Shown piece after piece: positions 12,601 to 23,719 of a stretch of 64,000 nt of DNA. Origin of the DNA: Anthoceros angustus (Eukaryota > Streptophyta > Anthocerotopsida > Anthocerotales > Anthocerotaceae); contig VJWM01000260.1 of assembly GCA_010909165.1 (NCBI GenBank), positions 1 through 64,000 on the forward strand, read 5' to 3'. Made by a program: the position numbers and the translations under genes. The notes under the pieces are model-generated. The model was not told the DNA's origin. It ran no database searches and saw only the letters and a program-made list of their open reading frames with translations. Every line of letters begins with the position of its first letter. Position 1 is the stretch's first letter.

Positions 12601-15190
12601 AGCACTGGAAGATAGCGACCAGATTCCCACTCACTGACTGCCTGCGGACGAGGAGTCCAGGAGCCCACCACTGCTGCTTCCACCTTCGGGCAGGCTTTTT
12701 CCATCCCAGCAAGAATCCAGGTTCAGAGACTCCAGCTTGAGAGTCCTGCTCGCTCAGACATCGGTAGTCTAGTCTACGTCTGCAAATTCAGTTTGATGTA
12801 ACCATAACCAGCTCTCTGGAATCTGGCCCGTCACTTTGTACAAATGGGAATCCAGCCAGTCTGTTTTCTCCTGTCCTTGAGCTTATCCATCCATACTCCC
12901 ACAGTTTTGAGGCCACGACATATGTTCCGATGATCCGTCACTGGGCGTTGCTCGTGTGCCGTTCGTGCCTGATCCCGAGCGTACACTCTAATCTTGCGAC
13001 AGCTAGGGCAAGGAAAGCTTCTGGACGATGACCGACTATTGTCCAACGATCTTACTGAGCGCTAGGATGTCTCAAGAGTACAGTAGAAAGCAGACTCGAG
13101 ACGTAGCCACCACGCTTTCCATTGCGGGCACCGACCAGCCACCGCCGGACCTTTCAGGCCAAAACTTCGTGCACCTACAACTCACATCACGCGCCGCCTA
13201 AGGTTGTTGACCATTCAACGGTGAACATTTGGGGCGGAATTATTAGCTGTTTACATAGTAGAGAAACACGTCAACACAGCTCCAGTTCCCATATGCTAAA
13301 AGTTAGACGTATTGCTTTCTCTAAGTGACCATAACTAGCAAGGAACCTTATCAAGGAAGAGCCCATGTAGAACACATACTCATACGAGACCCCAAGGGCC
13401 GCAATAAAAAGAAATAACTAATTTTTCACTAAAATCACTGATAATGTCATACGTAGGAAGATTACAAGGCTTACATAGTAATGAAGTAGAGTAGGATTTA
13501 TCACCTACTATCAAAAGATTATCACTGCATGTGCCCTTTCAAGTGTGCAATGGACACACGTTGCCGAAAGAATGCCGTGAAGTCGGAATGAAAAAGCACC
13601 ACACCGTGCCCACAAGCATATTAGGCTTTTGCGCAGGACTTATAAACTTATCAAAGTCATTAGAGAACGCCATCGGACTTCAAGGCTGCAGGGGTGAAGT
13701 TGTGGCTTGCTTGCATACCCCTGTCCTTGGAGACTTTTAATGCCCGCCCCCTAGCTGCTACCCAGCCTGGACAATAAAGGATGACCCACTAAGAGTTGGA
13801 ATCCATGATAGGATCAGTTACCACCATATCCGCCATTGGGAGTACATGGTCGTCTCGAATGAGATATACATTAAATTCTTCTCTCACCGTCCGAATTTGG
13901 CATCGCGCAAGATCTTTTTGACTGCCTTATGGCTGTGCATCTCACTTTGGAGGACGTTCCTTCAAATGTGGAACAGGGATCCAAGCACGAGCCTCATGGA
14001 TGTGCTTATCGGATCTGTATCTAAAGACATGTATTAGATTATCCATCTACATCTTTGGGCTCTTCACATAGACACTTAGACTTGAACTTCCTATTCGTGC
14101 CCATCACTATTTCATGGTGGGTGTTTTCTTGTGATATTCTAAGTTGTTCTATAGTTTCCTACATCAATATGAAAGTTCCAAGTCATAGCAATACATGAAT
14201 GTTAAGAAATAAATTAAACCAAACTAATATGAACCACAATCTAATGAGAACATGATGCTCTAAGCAATCTAATTCTAAGAATAATTAACCAATGATGAGG
14301 ATTTAATAAATCTACTAATAAACCTTATAATCACAATAACCACAAGCGACTACACAACATTACTAAGACTATACGAGAATATTGATTGGAGAATAGGTCA
14401 AATCACAACGCGTAGAAGACTCTACAAGACAAAGAAGTGTTTGTCGAAGATGACCACGGAATTTCAACTTGGAGACGCCGCTGCGAGAACCTTTAACCCT
14501 TAGCTCCCTAAGCGCTCAATCAAGAGATCTGAAGGATTTATGGCCATTTTCATGTATTTATGGTTGGGGCCCATGAAAGGTTCTTGGCCTTTGTGAAAAT
14601 TCTTTGGCAACGAAACGCGATTTTTTTATTTCAGTTTTTTGCACACACTTAGAGGACAGTGTTGGGTGTTCCGAGAAATGTTTGCTCAAGGAAGCGTGGA
14701 CTGTAGCATCCTTAAGAGCAAAAGATTTCACCCAAGAACTAAGAAACGAGGTTTTGGGAAAGTTACATGGATTTTTGTGCAATAATGTACATGCATCAGA
14801 ATCATAAGTGGCACATATCATTTTGAAGAAAATGACACGTTTGTGATTATGGTATTATAAAAAAAAATATGTGAGCAGAAAAATCGTAGAAAAGCCCATG
14901 ATCTTATTGGGGTTAAGCAGCACTTGCTGGAGAAATTTTTTCAATTAAAAAGAACTTGCTAGAGAAAGCAAGTGCTTGTTAATTGGAGCTCTTAGCAGGA
15001 TTGTTCTAACTTGGAAAGGTCAATATGAAAACATCCAGTAAGAACACTCTTGAGATATGTAATTTGTTGTCGTCCACACTTGGTTCATGCTCAAACATGT
15101 GTTGCTGACCTCAATAATTTTGGCCCAATAAATATAATCTGCCTGACCGAGCATGGTTCGTGGGCATACTAGTGCTCCCTACGGGCCCAA
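9685..15190. other. Gene-free stretch, upstream region and intergenic
   Basis: I find no frame with recognisable domains or convincing splice structure here. The first kilobase should hold the promoter and 5' leader of the acidic repeat gene transcribed leftwards, but I could not pick a TATA box with confidence. An eight-base C run lies near 10166. The part 13.3-14.9 kb is AT-richer than its surroundings. Open frames of 60-180 codons (for example 11549-12079) look like chance frames. Confidence 0.5.
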
Positions 15191-15196
15191 TAACTG

Positions 15197-15312
15197 CTCG
15201 TCGTGGCCATTGCAAACACAACGTGTTATGTTTGCAGATCATGCTAAATCTCCTTTCAGGTCAAATAAGTACTCGCCGTGGCCATTGCAAACATAATGTG
15301 TTCTGTTTGCAG
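15197..15312. repeat. Two hairpin-forming direct repeats, about 75 bp apart
   Basis: The block CGYGGCCATTGCAAACAYAA...GTTTGCAG occurs twice, near 15197-15238 and 15272-15312. Each copy contains an inverted repeat whose arms are TGCAAACACAAC and GTTATGTTTGCA in copy 1 (slightly degenerate in copy 2). The pair differs by a few transitions. I see no coding role. Confidence 0.7.
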
Positions 15313-15984
15313 GGCATACGAAAAGTGCTTTCACACATATGTGTACTTTGCCCGGTCAGGGCCTCGTATCAGGTTTGTTGTAGTGACCACCCCGACGTTT
15401 TACAGATCCAAGCGTTTTGCATGTCCAAAGCGTAACAAACTCGAAAGACGCACATCATAAATTCATTACGTACGTGTTTTATAACTAGGGCATACGGTAG
15501 GAGCTCATTAGAAGCAAGTCTCACGCTCCCTGAGTGATCGGATGTGTTAGCGTGCACCCACTAAAAGGCTAGGCTAGGTGCAAGCTGACACCGCCCGGGC
15601 CCCGGCCAAGGCATGTAAGCGTGGGTGTTGGGCCCCGCTTGAGAGTGGCCTGAACATCCACCGTAGGCTGATGATATGGTGATGAGACATCATCAGTGTA
15701 ATTACCGCCTTCCTAGTTTTCCTCCCGAGTCCCCATGTAAGCGACGTCCGGACCCCGAGGTGCATGATGCCTGTCGAGCATCACAACCGTGGGGAACTTA
15801 ACCGGCCTCAAATGCAGTATGTTTATGGGTTGCCGTGACCTAGGTCCAGGGTGCAGCAGCATATGAGCTGCTCTGAATTGTGTCGTGGCCGCCGAAGCCC
15901 CAGCCCGTGGAAGTGTTACTTCTCTAGTTCAAAATTGACGGGAGAAACTAGTCCTTGCTGCCTACAAGGTTTGCGTTCGTGTTA

Positions 15985-16255
15985 TGTGCACAGATGGCAA
16001 GTTTGCATCTGATGACCGGCTTCTGACATTCGCTCTTCGGGTGAATGGTTGTTTCGTCCTAGTGCTCCGGTGATGGAGCTGCGCTCACACTGTTGATTTG
16101 GCTTTCTGGTTTGTCTTTGTCAATTCGTTTGTGTCATGCGCACGGATGGCAAGTTTGCGTCTGATGACCGGCTTCTGATCTTCGCTCGTTGGGTGAATGG
16201 TTGTTTCATCCTATTGCTCAGGTGATGGACCTGCTGTCACACTGATGATGGGCTT
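15985..16255. repeat. Direct duplication of about 150 bp
   Basis: A block containing GATGGCAAGTTTGC.TCTGATGACCGGCTTCTGA, then GGTGAATGGTTGTTTC.TCCTA, and ending near CTCACACTG/GTCACACTGA, occurs twice in tandem, starting near 15990 and near 16143. The copies differ by several substitutions and small indels, so the duplication is not very recent. No coding potential is evident. Confidence 0.75.
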
Positions 16256-18010
16256 TTCCGCTCGTGTAATGCGGCACTCCATTGTGGTGGTTTGATGGGC
16301 GGGTCTCGTGTCTGTGTTGCCTGCTTTGATGGTTAGCCACAGAGGTGTGGGTCCAAATGAGTTGAGACGTCAAGCTCCTGCTGGTTTTGCTGAAACAGTG
16401 AAGGCAAAGACTCTTAAACAGAGCTACTTTGGGAGGATATTCAGATCCTGAGCCCGTCCGATCAAAATTTGCATGTATATTATGGCATTCTTGGACTATG
16501 GCTTGCATGTGGGGGCAACTTGGTATCACTAACTGGGGAGAACGGGGAGCCTTTCTCGGTGCACACCTACCAGGTACTGACGGGCCTTTCTTCCTATTTT
16601 GTCCCTGCGTATTGTTCTGATATGCTTTATCTGATTCTAGGTCGAATACTGCCAGTTGTTGCGGATGCAGGGTTTGAGCGGATTCCAAAAGTTTTTCTAA
16701 TGTCTAAACTCCCTTTACTGAGTGGAAACACAAGTAGCCATGTAGCAATGTTCATTGTGCCCCAGTGTCTTTTTGGTGATCCTGAAAGGACACTAGGTTG
16801 GGGGAGTCTCTTGGATGAATTTCCCCCTTTTCAAACGGTTGGCCCTGTGTTCACAGTTCGCCTTGCTGTTCCGCTGTGTCATTCTGCACCAAGACCATTT
16901 CAACCAAACTGGTTGTGAACCAGTAATGGTCATTTGTTGTGATTCAGTAACTGTGGATGCCCCAGCTGCAGGGAGGGAGATGTCAGCTGTGGAATGCACT
17001 TCAATTTATCTTGTTGGTTGTAGACACTCGTGGGTTCAATCTGCTCTCAGTTTAAGCGAGCTGAGAAGGTAGTATTTTGCTTCCAAGAGGTGCAAGAATC
17101 TGGCTTTGTCTGTGGTCTCGCCAACAGATCTGCACACTCGTCGTTTTTGAGTGTTCTTTCCTGGGGCTTGTGACGCCTCGAAGCAATTCATGGTAGCATG
17201 CACAGGAATTCTCTATTCTCTGTCGGCAGTAGGCAACACGGTACCGGATGCTTCTGCTCCTTAACTGCTGAAGTTATCTGAAGCAGAAGCAGTAGTAGGC
17301 CACCAACTGCTATTGATGGTCAGCAGGTGGTTGCCATTCATACTTACCTGAAGCTGCTTGTATTTTGCCTACGATATCCTGTCCAGCTAGGTGGCATGGG
17401 AGAGATGTGGTCAATACTAGAATGCAGAATAGGCTCCTTAAGTCAAGAGCACTGAGCTTGTGCTCGAGGCAGGGTGATGCAGTATCCACCACAGGCAGAA
17501 ATGTTTGCATACAGACTCTGTGGGTGTTGGAAACTATGCTAAGGTATTGGGACAATACGAAGAACAGTACACGGGGGTTTGTTAGAGCACCCTCTTGTTG
17601 CCTGATGGGATTTGAAAGAGAGTTTTGGTGCCAACAACAACACTATTTTCTGCTTCAGGCTCTGCATCCGTGGTACGTGCGTTGCAATTTTTGCTGGTCT
17701 TGCCAGAGTTTGTCGTGTGCCACACCACTTACACGAAATAGTCCAGTTTGTAAGACCCAAGTTTTATTATTTGGACAGAACCTTGACAACAAGTAGTTGC
17801 ACTAGAGAAGTTGTCCAAGATTGGTGCAGATAGCGACTAAGACGTTAAGTGATGACTGGAGCTCCAACTTCAAAAGCCGCCGACCTCATGGTTGTTGCTG
17901 GCTGGCCCATCTGTATTCATCCACGCACATCTTGTGTCAGTGTTGTTGTTTCAAAGAAATGTAGTAGTCTTAGAATTGTAGTACCTCATTGTGAAGGCAG
18001 GAGAGTCCGC
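16256..18010. other. Gene-free stretch before the lipid-transfer gene
   Basis: No frame here has recognisable domains. A 149-codon plus-strand frame at 16469-16918 and a 143-codon frame at 17365-17796 have no motif I know and no supporting splice or signal features. The last few hundred bases should include the 3' untranslated region of the lipid-transfer gene, which is transcribed leftwards. Confidence 0.45.
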
Positions 18011-18310
18011 TCAGGCGCATTTGAAGCCAGGTTGCACATTCAGAGTACAGGTCTTGACGTAGTTGGTGACGAGCGGATCAGTTGAGAGGATCCCCGCGCT
18101 GCTTAAGATGCTGCAGAGGCAGTCGAGCGTTACCGCCTTGACGGCTGCGCAGCATTTATCGGTTGGCGCCTGCAGTATGCTGCCGGTGGACGAGTCTACG
18201 CAGGGTGAGAGGCTTGTTGCAACACATCCAGCCTCGGCAATTCGCACTGTGGCTATCACCACGACGAACGCCATCAGGGCAAGAGCAATGCTCCTTACGG
18301 TGACTGCCAT
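18011..18310 (-). CDS. Non-specific lipid-transfer protein (eight-cysteine motif), secreted
   Basis: This single-exon frame of 99 codons starts at 18310. Residues 1-27 form a signal peptide with an Ala/Val-rich core ending RIAEA. The mature part carries the full eight-cysteine pattern C-C-CC-CxC-C-C (GCVATSLSPC, KCC, DCLC, KTC, FKC), which in this family forms four disulfides around a hydrophobic cavity that carries acyl lipids in the apoplast, for example for cuticle or wall lipids. Spacing is 7, 15, 9, 1, 21 and 9 residues. There is no C-terminal hydrophobic tail, so it is not GPI-anchored. A TATA-like element lies about 80 bases upstream. The family is typical of streptophytes, which helps place the organism. 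The exact subfamily is not resolved. Confidence 0.93.
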   Translation of the reverse strand: MAVTVRSIALALMAFVVVIATVRIAEAGCVATSLSPCVDSSTGSILQAPTDKCCAAVKAVTLDCLCSILSSAGILSTDPLVTNYVKTCTLNVQPGFKCA

Positions 18311-18387
18311 GGCCCGGAGTGCTGCCCGGATTGTTTGTGTGTGTGCGTGAGAAATGCTGCGATGGTTGAGCTGAATTTACCTGCTCT

Positions 18388-18395
18388 CTATATAG
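18388..18395 (-). promoter_or_regulatory. TATA box of the lipid-transfer gene
   Basis: On the minus strand the sequence reads CCTATATAGAG, with CTATATAG about 78 bases before the ATG at 18310. That leaves room for a leader of about 50 bases, a normal plant arrangement. Confidence 0.65.
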
Positions 18396-18828
18396 GCCGT
18401 TAAACGTTCCTTCCATTTGGATTTCGTCCCGTCGATTAGATGATAATGTGGAACGGCACGGGGGCCAGGCCGCAGCATGGCGACCTAACAGACACCTTCC
18501 CGGCCTCACGCGCTCCCCAGCAGTCACCACGCCAAGTGAAAGGGGAGGGAAGGTGGATGGGACTGTGTAATGTGAGCCCGTGCGCAGCATGTGTAGTCCC
18601 CAAATTTCTGATTTCCGCAGCAGTCTATGTGTCGAAGACAAATGTACATATTAAGCGTATCGAATGGCTCCTTTGTTACACGCATGATCAAACTTGGGAA
18701 TGTGTGACACTGTGCGGTCCGGCTTTATCCGATTCCATTTCTTTGGTAGATGTTGGTCCCGTTTGAGCTAATAACCTAGCAACAGGGATCGCGTAGGCAT
18801 TTGCAATCTGCGGTTGGTACGAGTTGTC

Positions 18829-19909
18829 ATGGCGCTGCAGCTGCTCGGAGTGGCGAAGGCCTTGCCACTTGTGCTGTTAGGTCTCCTCACCCACCACCTC
18901 TTGTTCAAGGACGCGGACACTGAGCTCCCCGGGCTCGGAAATGGTTGCCCCCAGGTGACGGCGTATTCCTGGCGAATCGGCCATGAAGGGACAGACAATT
19001 TCTTGTGCGTGCTGGTTCAGTTCTTCAAGGCAGCACTGTCGAGTGCCGAGGGGCAGTGGGTTACCGGATATGTGGGATCCCTGGCGGTGGCTGCGTTTGC
19101 TTTCATGGCTGTGGAGGGATCAAGGTACGAGGCGTCCTTTGTCTTTTCGCTGCCCTCGTAGCTTCCTGGCATTGCTCGCTCCGTCAATTTGGTGAATTGG
19201 TGGCAGGTATGGGAGCGGGTGGTTGTTGTCGTTGTTGCCTATTCACGCGCTCCTTTTTCAGTTGAAGGGGATCTCTGTGGTGGTGCCTCTAGTATGGCTG
19301 CCGCTTTACTTCCTGTACGGTGGCAACCACCGATTATCTGAGGCGAACAAGCTGGGCAGGAAAGTCTCTATTTTTCGTGTTATGCTTATTGCGCTGGGTG
19401 TTGCAGCATTGCAGTTCAACATAGCTGGTATGATTTTCCCTCTGGAGGATTTGCAGAAAGAGTTATTCATCCTCGCGTTCCAGTTCGCGCCAATACTTGT
19501 GCCCTTGCTTTGGCTCCCTGTGCGCACCACAGAGACCACACCCCATGTGCGTGGCCACAAGGCCATCATTGCGTTGCACATTCTGGAGGCAGGAGCTGGA
19601 CTGTTGTGGCACATGGTGGCCCTTGTGTATCTAGTTCGGGATCCCAATCTGCTCCGCGTCGCCCTTCAGGCTCTGACTAACCACACCCCAGGCTCCTCCA
19701 CGTTCCCTGTCTTCTTCCTAGCCCTCGACTGTGTTGTTCTCTTTCTGGCTCTCCTCTACCTGGCTACCTTAGAAGACGGCTTCCTGGTCGGCTCTGTCGT
19801 ACTTGCAGGAGCAGTAGCAGTCGGGCCTGCTGCATCTGTATCCTTGTACTTTGCCTACCGAGAACAGCGAATTTCAGCTGGTGATTATTATGCTAAGAAA
19901 CGGGAATGA
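18829..19909 (+). CDS. Multi-pass membrane protein, family not recognised
   Basis: Two exons, 18829-19124 and 19207-19909, are joined across an 82-base GT-AG intron in phase 2; the product is 332 residues. This splice was chosen because it keeps frame through SGWLLSLLPIHALLFQLKG, whereas the later acceptor before LKGISVV gives an immediate stop. About seven hydrophobic segments are visible: near residues 5-24, 80-95, a pair at 110-135, then about 165-185, 195-215, 235-260 and 275-315. The C-terminus is charged (YAKKRE). There is no signal peptidase site or catalytic motif I know. I infer an integral membrane protein but give no function. It is transcribed divergently from the lipid-transfer gene, with about 500 bases between them. 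Confidence 0.75.
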
Positions 19910-21203
19910 TGTGGGACAGCGAGTTACAGCTCGGATGGCCTCACCTTCAGTACTCTGGAAGCTTCTTACAGCCTGATTTCACTGGACATCGCCAGTGAAG
20001 CCTTTGTTATTCACAGATTCTCTCAAGAGTTGAGGAAGGAGTCAGTAGAGCAAGGTCACGCCAACTGCACTGTGCACTGTGCACTGGCCCATGGTGCTAG
20101 TGTTCGCATGAGGAGTAGCTGGGGATGCTCCTAGTCTGCAGTTTCTGCTGTTGCATACGCTGGCTCCTCCTCCATAATCCATTTGGTACTGCTTGGGGAT
20201 GATTTTGTCACTTAGTGAATTGCGTCGATAGGGTGTCCAACTCCCTTCAAGTTGTGAGATCCGTAGAGGGACGTTGACAGTTGGAAGTGACAGTTGGAAG
20301 TTCTAGGGCAGACTGAAAGGGAAGACGTGAGTGTACCACACCGGCCAACCTAACCCTTCCGAAAAAGAGTCCTCCGTATGCCAGTTCGCAAACTATTTTT
20401 ATGGCGCACGTCGACAGCTCCAAATGGCTTATGGGTTCGTGTATCACGCCGGCCACACGCCCGTCTCCTCTCACCCAGAACTTTGTGAAGCTTAGCCTTG
20501 ACAGCCTCCCCGCCCGTCGCTGTACGTACGCTGTTGTAATAAGAGGGCCGGCCAAAGGCAAAGGCAAAGGGGCCAGCGTTGACGCTCCTGTGGTCGTCGG
20601 AGGCGGGAGGCGGGAGGCGGGATGTCCTTCCTCCCCGTTCACGTTCACCGCATTGGGCTGACGAGAAATCCGGTGCCAATGTAATAAGCATCCGTGCAGC
20701 TTTTCTTTATTATTGTAGCTTTCCGGTCGCGGGGGTCGACCGTCGGGGCACCCATTACCGTATAAACCTGGGTAAAGTCTGTATGTCATCCGCATGGCAG
20801 GCACCACGTGATCGAACCAGGTGGTCCCAGAGTCATCGAGGGGGCTCGCATCTACATGTTGAGAGAGAGCAGGCCGGAGGTTGGACCAAACCTAGGAGAA
20901 ATCTCATCGGCGTGGAAGAAGTTGTCGACGCGATGCGGAACGCTTGAATACTGGGCAGGCCATAAGGCAGGAAACCTGCTCCTTTTCCCGAGCAAGAGCA
21001 TAAGGCAGGAAACCTGCTCCTTTTCCCGAGCAAGAGCAGAAGTGAGCTCAAGTGAGCTTGAGAATGGAGGAATCCAGAGAAAGCCAAATGCCCCTGCCCA
21101 TAATGCTTATCCAAGAGGGTCGCTTAAAAGCCCATGCAGCCCAACCTCGGGGAGTGAGGAAAAATGAGGCAGTGCGGCCCTAACGCCTGAGAATAAAGAT
21201 CCC
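19910..21203. other. Intergenic stretch without a recognised gene
   Basis: The longest frame is 20807-20247 on the minus strand (186 codons, Arg/Pro-rich). It has no domain, and overlapping frames on both strands are equally long, so I treat it as chance. A short tandem duplication at 20961-21036 is listed separately. Confidence 0.5.
20961..21036. repeat. Exact 38-bp tandem duplication
   Basis: The unit begins CATAAGGCAGGAAACCTGCT and ends GAGCAAGAG; two identical copies stand head to tail. The unit contains the palindrome GCAGGAAACCTGC. Perfect identity implies a recent event or an assembly stutter. Confidence 0.9.
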
Positions 21204-21208
21204 CTGGC
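21204..21208 (+). repeat. Target-site duplication of the Copia element, left copy
   Basis: CTGGC lies immediately before the left LTR and again at 26148-26152 immediately after the right LTR, the 5-base staggered cut expected of a Copia integrase. Confidence 0.9.
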
Positions 21209-21385
21209 TGTGTGAAAGCGATCATTTATGAAGCTCGCTGAATTACATGACAGTCACGCTCTTGTGTCCAAAGCGCTTATGATGCCTTGAACACTCTACA
21301 ACTTGATTCTTAAGCACTTTGTGATACGAGCATTCTCTTCGTGCTTGATGCTCTTCGTGCTTGATGTTCTCCATGTTTAATCACA
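21209..21385 (+). repeat. Left LTR of the Copia element (177 bp)
   Basis: It starts TGTGTGAAAGCGATC and ends TTTAATCACA. It contains the repeated word TTCGTGCTTGATG in tandem near its 3' end. It matches the right LTR except for a patch after GAAGCTC and a short indel near ACTCTACAACTTG. Confidence 0.95.
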
Positions 21386-21397
21386 TGGTATCAGAGC
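21386..21397 (+). promoter_or_regulatory. Primer-binding site, initiator tRNA-Met
   Basis: TGGTATCAGAGC abuts the left LTR. It is the complement of the 3' end of plant initiator methionine tRNA, the usual primer of Copia reverse transcription. Confidence 0.93.
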
Positions 21398-21838
21398 AGA
21401 ACGAAAATCGAACATGCTTAGAATTATGATGCAGGGCAGACTCTGATTGAGACTATCCAATATGGATAGATTCTGCCCTCGATGCTCTCATCGTCATGAA
21501 CAAAATTCTAGCAGTAGAAGGAAAACTCCCTCTCACTTTCAGAAAACAAGAAACGATCCTCGTACTTGTAGACATGTCTCACCTCCAGCCCATACAAATA
21601 CAGAGATTAGTCTTCTGCACCAAAAGACCACACATAGATTAGTCAGGCAATCAATAAGCTATGCCCAAACTAGAAATCATGAACACAAAACCCAACTTTC
21701 TTCTCTTTCCACTTATGTGGATGACATTTACAGGAGACAGCATGACATCTATGCAATCCTAGACAAGATTCAATCACAATTAGACATGATAAGCAAAAAT
21801 TATTAATTCTACATCCTAGCAAGCACAATTTGAGCACA

Positions 21839-22357
21839 ATGGCAAACCCCTCTACTAACAGGGCCTATCAGATTGATAAATTGACTAGCGTTAATTATCA
21901 CACTTGGGCACCCCGTCTTGAGATGCTTCTGTTAAGAAGTTCCATATGGACTGTAGTTAATGGCACAGAAGTTCAGCCTGCAGCCAACCACACTGACTTA
22001 CCTGCATGGTTGGTCAAGGATGCTCAAGCACGATCTGACATATTGTTGCATGTAGCAGATAGATTAATACCTATCATCAAAAGATTAACTACAGCAAAAG
22101 CTATGTGGGACAAGCTCAAATCCACATATCACGAGGGGAGCATGGCTTTTAGGCTCTATGCTCAAGAACAATTGCAATCAAACAAGCTCATAGAAGGCAA
22201 TTCTGTCCTAGATTTCTTAGAAAACTGGCAAGCTTCTCTAGATGCAGTCATCTCCTCTGGATTAACTTTGGATGATGAGACACAGGTTATGCATCTCTTG
22301 AGAGCATTACCGTGGGGCCCTTTTATCATAGCACAAGCGATACCAACAATCCTTTAA
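21839..22357 (+). CDS. Copia Gag (capsid part), truncated by frameshift
   Basis: The frame opens at the ATG at 21839 (MANPSTNRAYQIDKLT) and runs about 172 codons. It carries the Copia gag layout: a start segment with LTSVNYHTWAPRLEMLL, then AKAMWDKLKSTYHEGS, then LRALPWGPF. The frame stops just after the capsid-like part. The zinc knuckle expected downstream can be seen out of frame near 22530-22590 (Cys-His-Cys ... GH ... Cys words separated by one- and two-base shifts), so the nucleocapsid part is broken. Confidence 0.85.
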   Translation: MANPSTNRAYQIDKLTSVNYHTWAPRLEMLLLRSSIWTVVNGTEVQPAANHTDLPAWLVKDAQARSDILLHVADRLIPIIKRLTTAKAMWDKLKSTYHEGSMAFRLYAQEQLQSNKLIEGNSVLDFLENWQASLDAVISSGLTLDDETQVMHLLRALPWGPFIIAQAIPTIL

Positions 22358-22694
22358 CCCTTGAGACATTAATCCTAGAATTATGCATGAAGCTAGGCTA
22401 AGGCAATCACACCTAACTTCAAGTACTCCGGTACATCTCTGTTGGTAGCAAGCGCCGAATACCGCAAACCATCTTCTTCTTGGAGGATCCCAACGGATCC
22501 CTCCTCCCAACAATCCTGCACATAGGAATAAAACATGTCACTCGCCGACAGGGCACATCGCACCGATTGCGGGAAGAACGAGAGGGATCGGTTAAAACCC
22601 TATACCTACTCCCCGCCTCAACAACCTTGCCCAAGCTGCAGGTCAAGGCCCTTCTTATGTATTCTCAACTCAGTCTCAAACACTGAATTTTCAG

Positions 22695-23390
22695 TCTTTC
22701 CAAGATTCATGGCTCCTAGATAGCGGAGCCACAGAGCACATGACACCAAGGAGAGACTGGTTCTTTACTTATGAAGCCTTACCTGCTCCACAAACTGTCT
22801 ATATGGGAGATAGCTCTCCCCACAAGGCAGTTGGTAAGGGAGTGGTGCAGGTCCAACTGCAGAATCATGTTGTCTTCATCCGAGACGTCCTGCATGTTCC
22901 TGAGCTAACACACAATCTGCTGTCAGTCACCCAAGCCACGAGACAACCCACTAGCACAATAACCTTTACTCATAAAGGTTGTCTGATTACGTTCAGACAT
23001 GCTGCAGGCCAGCTAGTCAAGCTTTTCTATCCCCAGAGTGGTAAGTTATTTTACGTGGCTAAGGGCATATTGCCCACTCTAGATTTAGTCCAGCCCACAC
23101 ATCTCAGTTTAGTAGCCACCGATTTAGGTGCCACAACTACCCTATGGCACTTGCGATTAGCACATCTGCACCTACAAGGCATGCAGAGAATGTCTAGCAA
23201 GAATATGGTTTTAGGGTTACCTTCCAAGTTGGGCAATTTACCTTTGTGTTCCGGTTGTGTGGTTGGCAAACATACAAGTCAACCTTACCCGAAATCTCAC
23301 AGCAAGACATCTCGCGTGCTAGAATTGGTGCACGCTGATCTTTGTATTATGCATGCATACCACCCTCACAAGAAAGTGTATATGTCTTGA
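22695..23390 (+). pseudogene. Copia protease and pre-integrase/integrase N-terminus
   Basis: The protease active site LDSGATEHMT is encoded near 22717-22746, followed by a retropepsin-like segment with HVPELTHNLLSV. The GAG-pre-integrase zinc region follows: LWHLRLAHLH, then CSGCVVGKHTSQPY (His-His-Cys-Cys), then ELVHADLC, which opens the integrase core. The frame then closes at 23390. The catalytic integrase core in 23390-23720 is readable only in pieces in other frames. Confidence 0.85.
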
Positions 23391-23719
23391 TTGTGATTTC
23401 AGCCACTATACACATTTGTATTTTCTTAAATACAAGCCCAAGCCTTCACGAGCTTCAAAGCCTTCAGCCTAGAAAAATCTTTGCAAAGTTGTGGATCTTC
23501 CGATAATGCGGAGAACTTACCTCTCCTCTCTTTGAGACACATACAAGCCCATGGAATTCAACACGTAAAATTGTCCTCAGCAATCGGGCAAGGCGCCATC
23601 GCTCAATAATGGATGGAGTTCGCAGCGCCTCAACACCGCTGGCCTCCCAATTATTTGTGGGCGAGGGCGCCTCCGCCTCTATGTACAAAACCGCTGCCGG
23701 ACTTCAACCATCGCAGATA

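Noticed and set aside
16469-16918. 149-codon plus-strand frame with hydrophobic stretches
   Set aside because: No recognisable motif; a 156-codon frame on the other strand overlaps it and neither has supporting signals.
17025-17065. Possible tRNA B-box (GGGTTCAATC)
   Set aside because: No A-box or cloverleaf pairing could be found at the right distance.
20247-20807. 186-codon minus-strand frame
   Set aside because: Overlapping frames of similar length exist on both strands, it is Arg/Pro-rich, and it has no domain or splice support.
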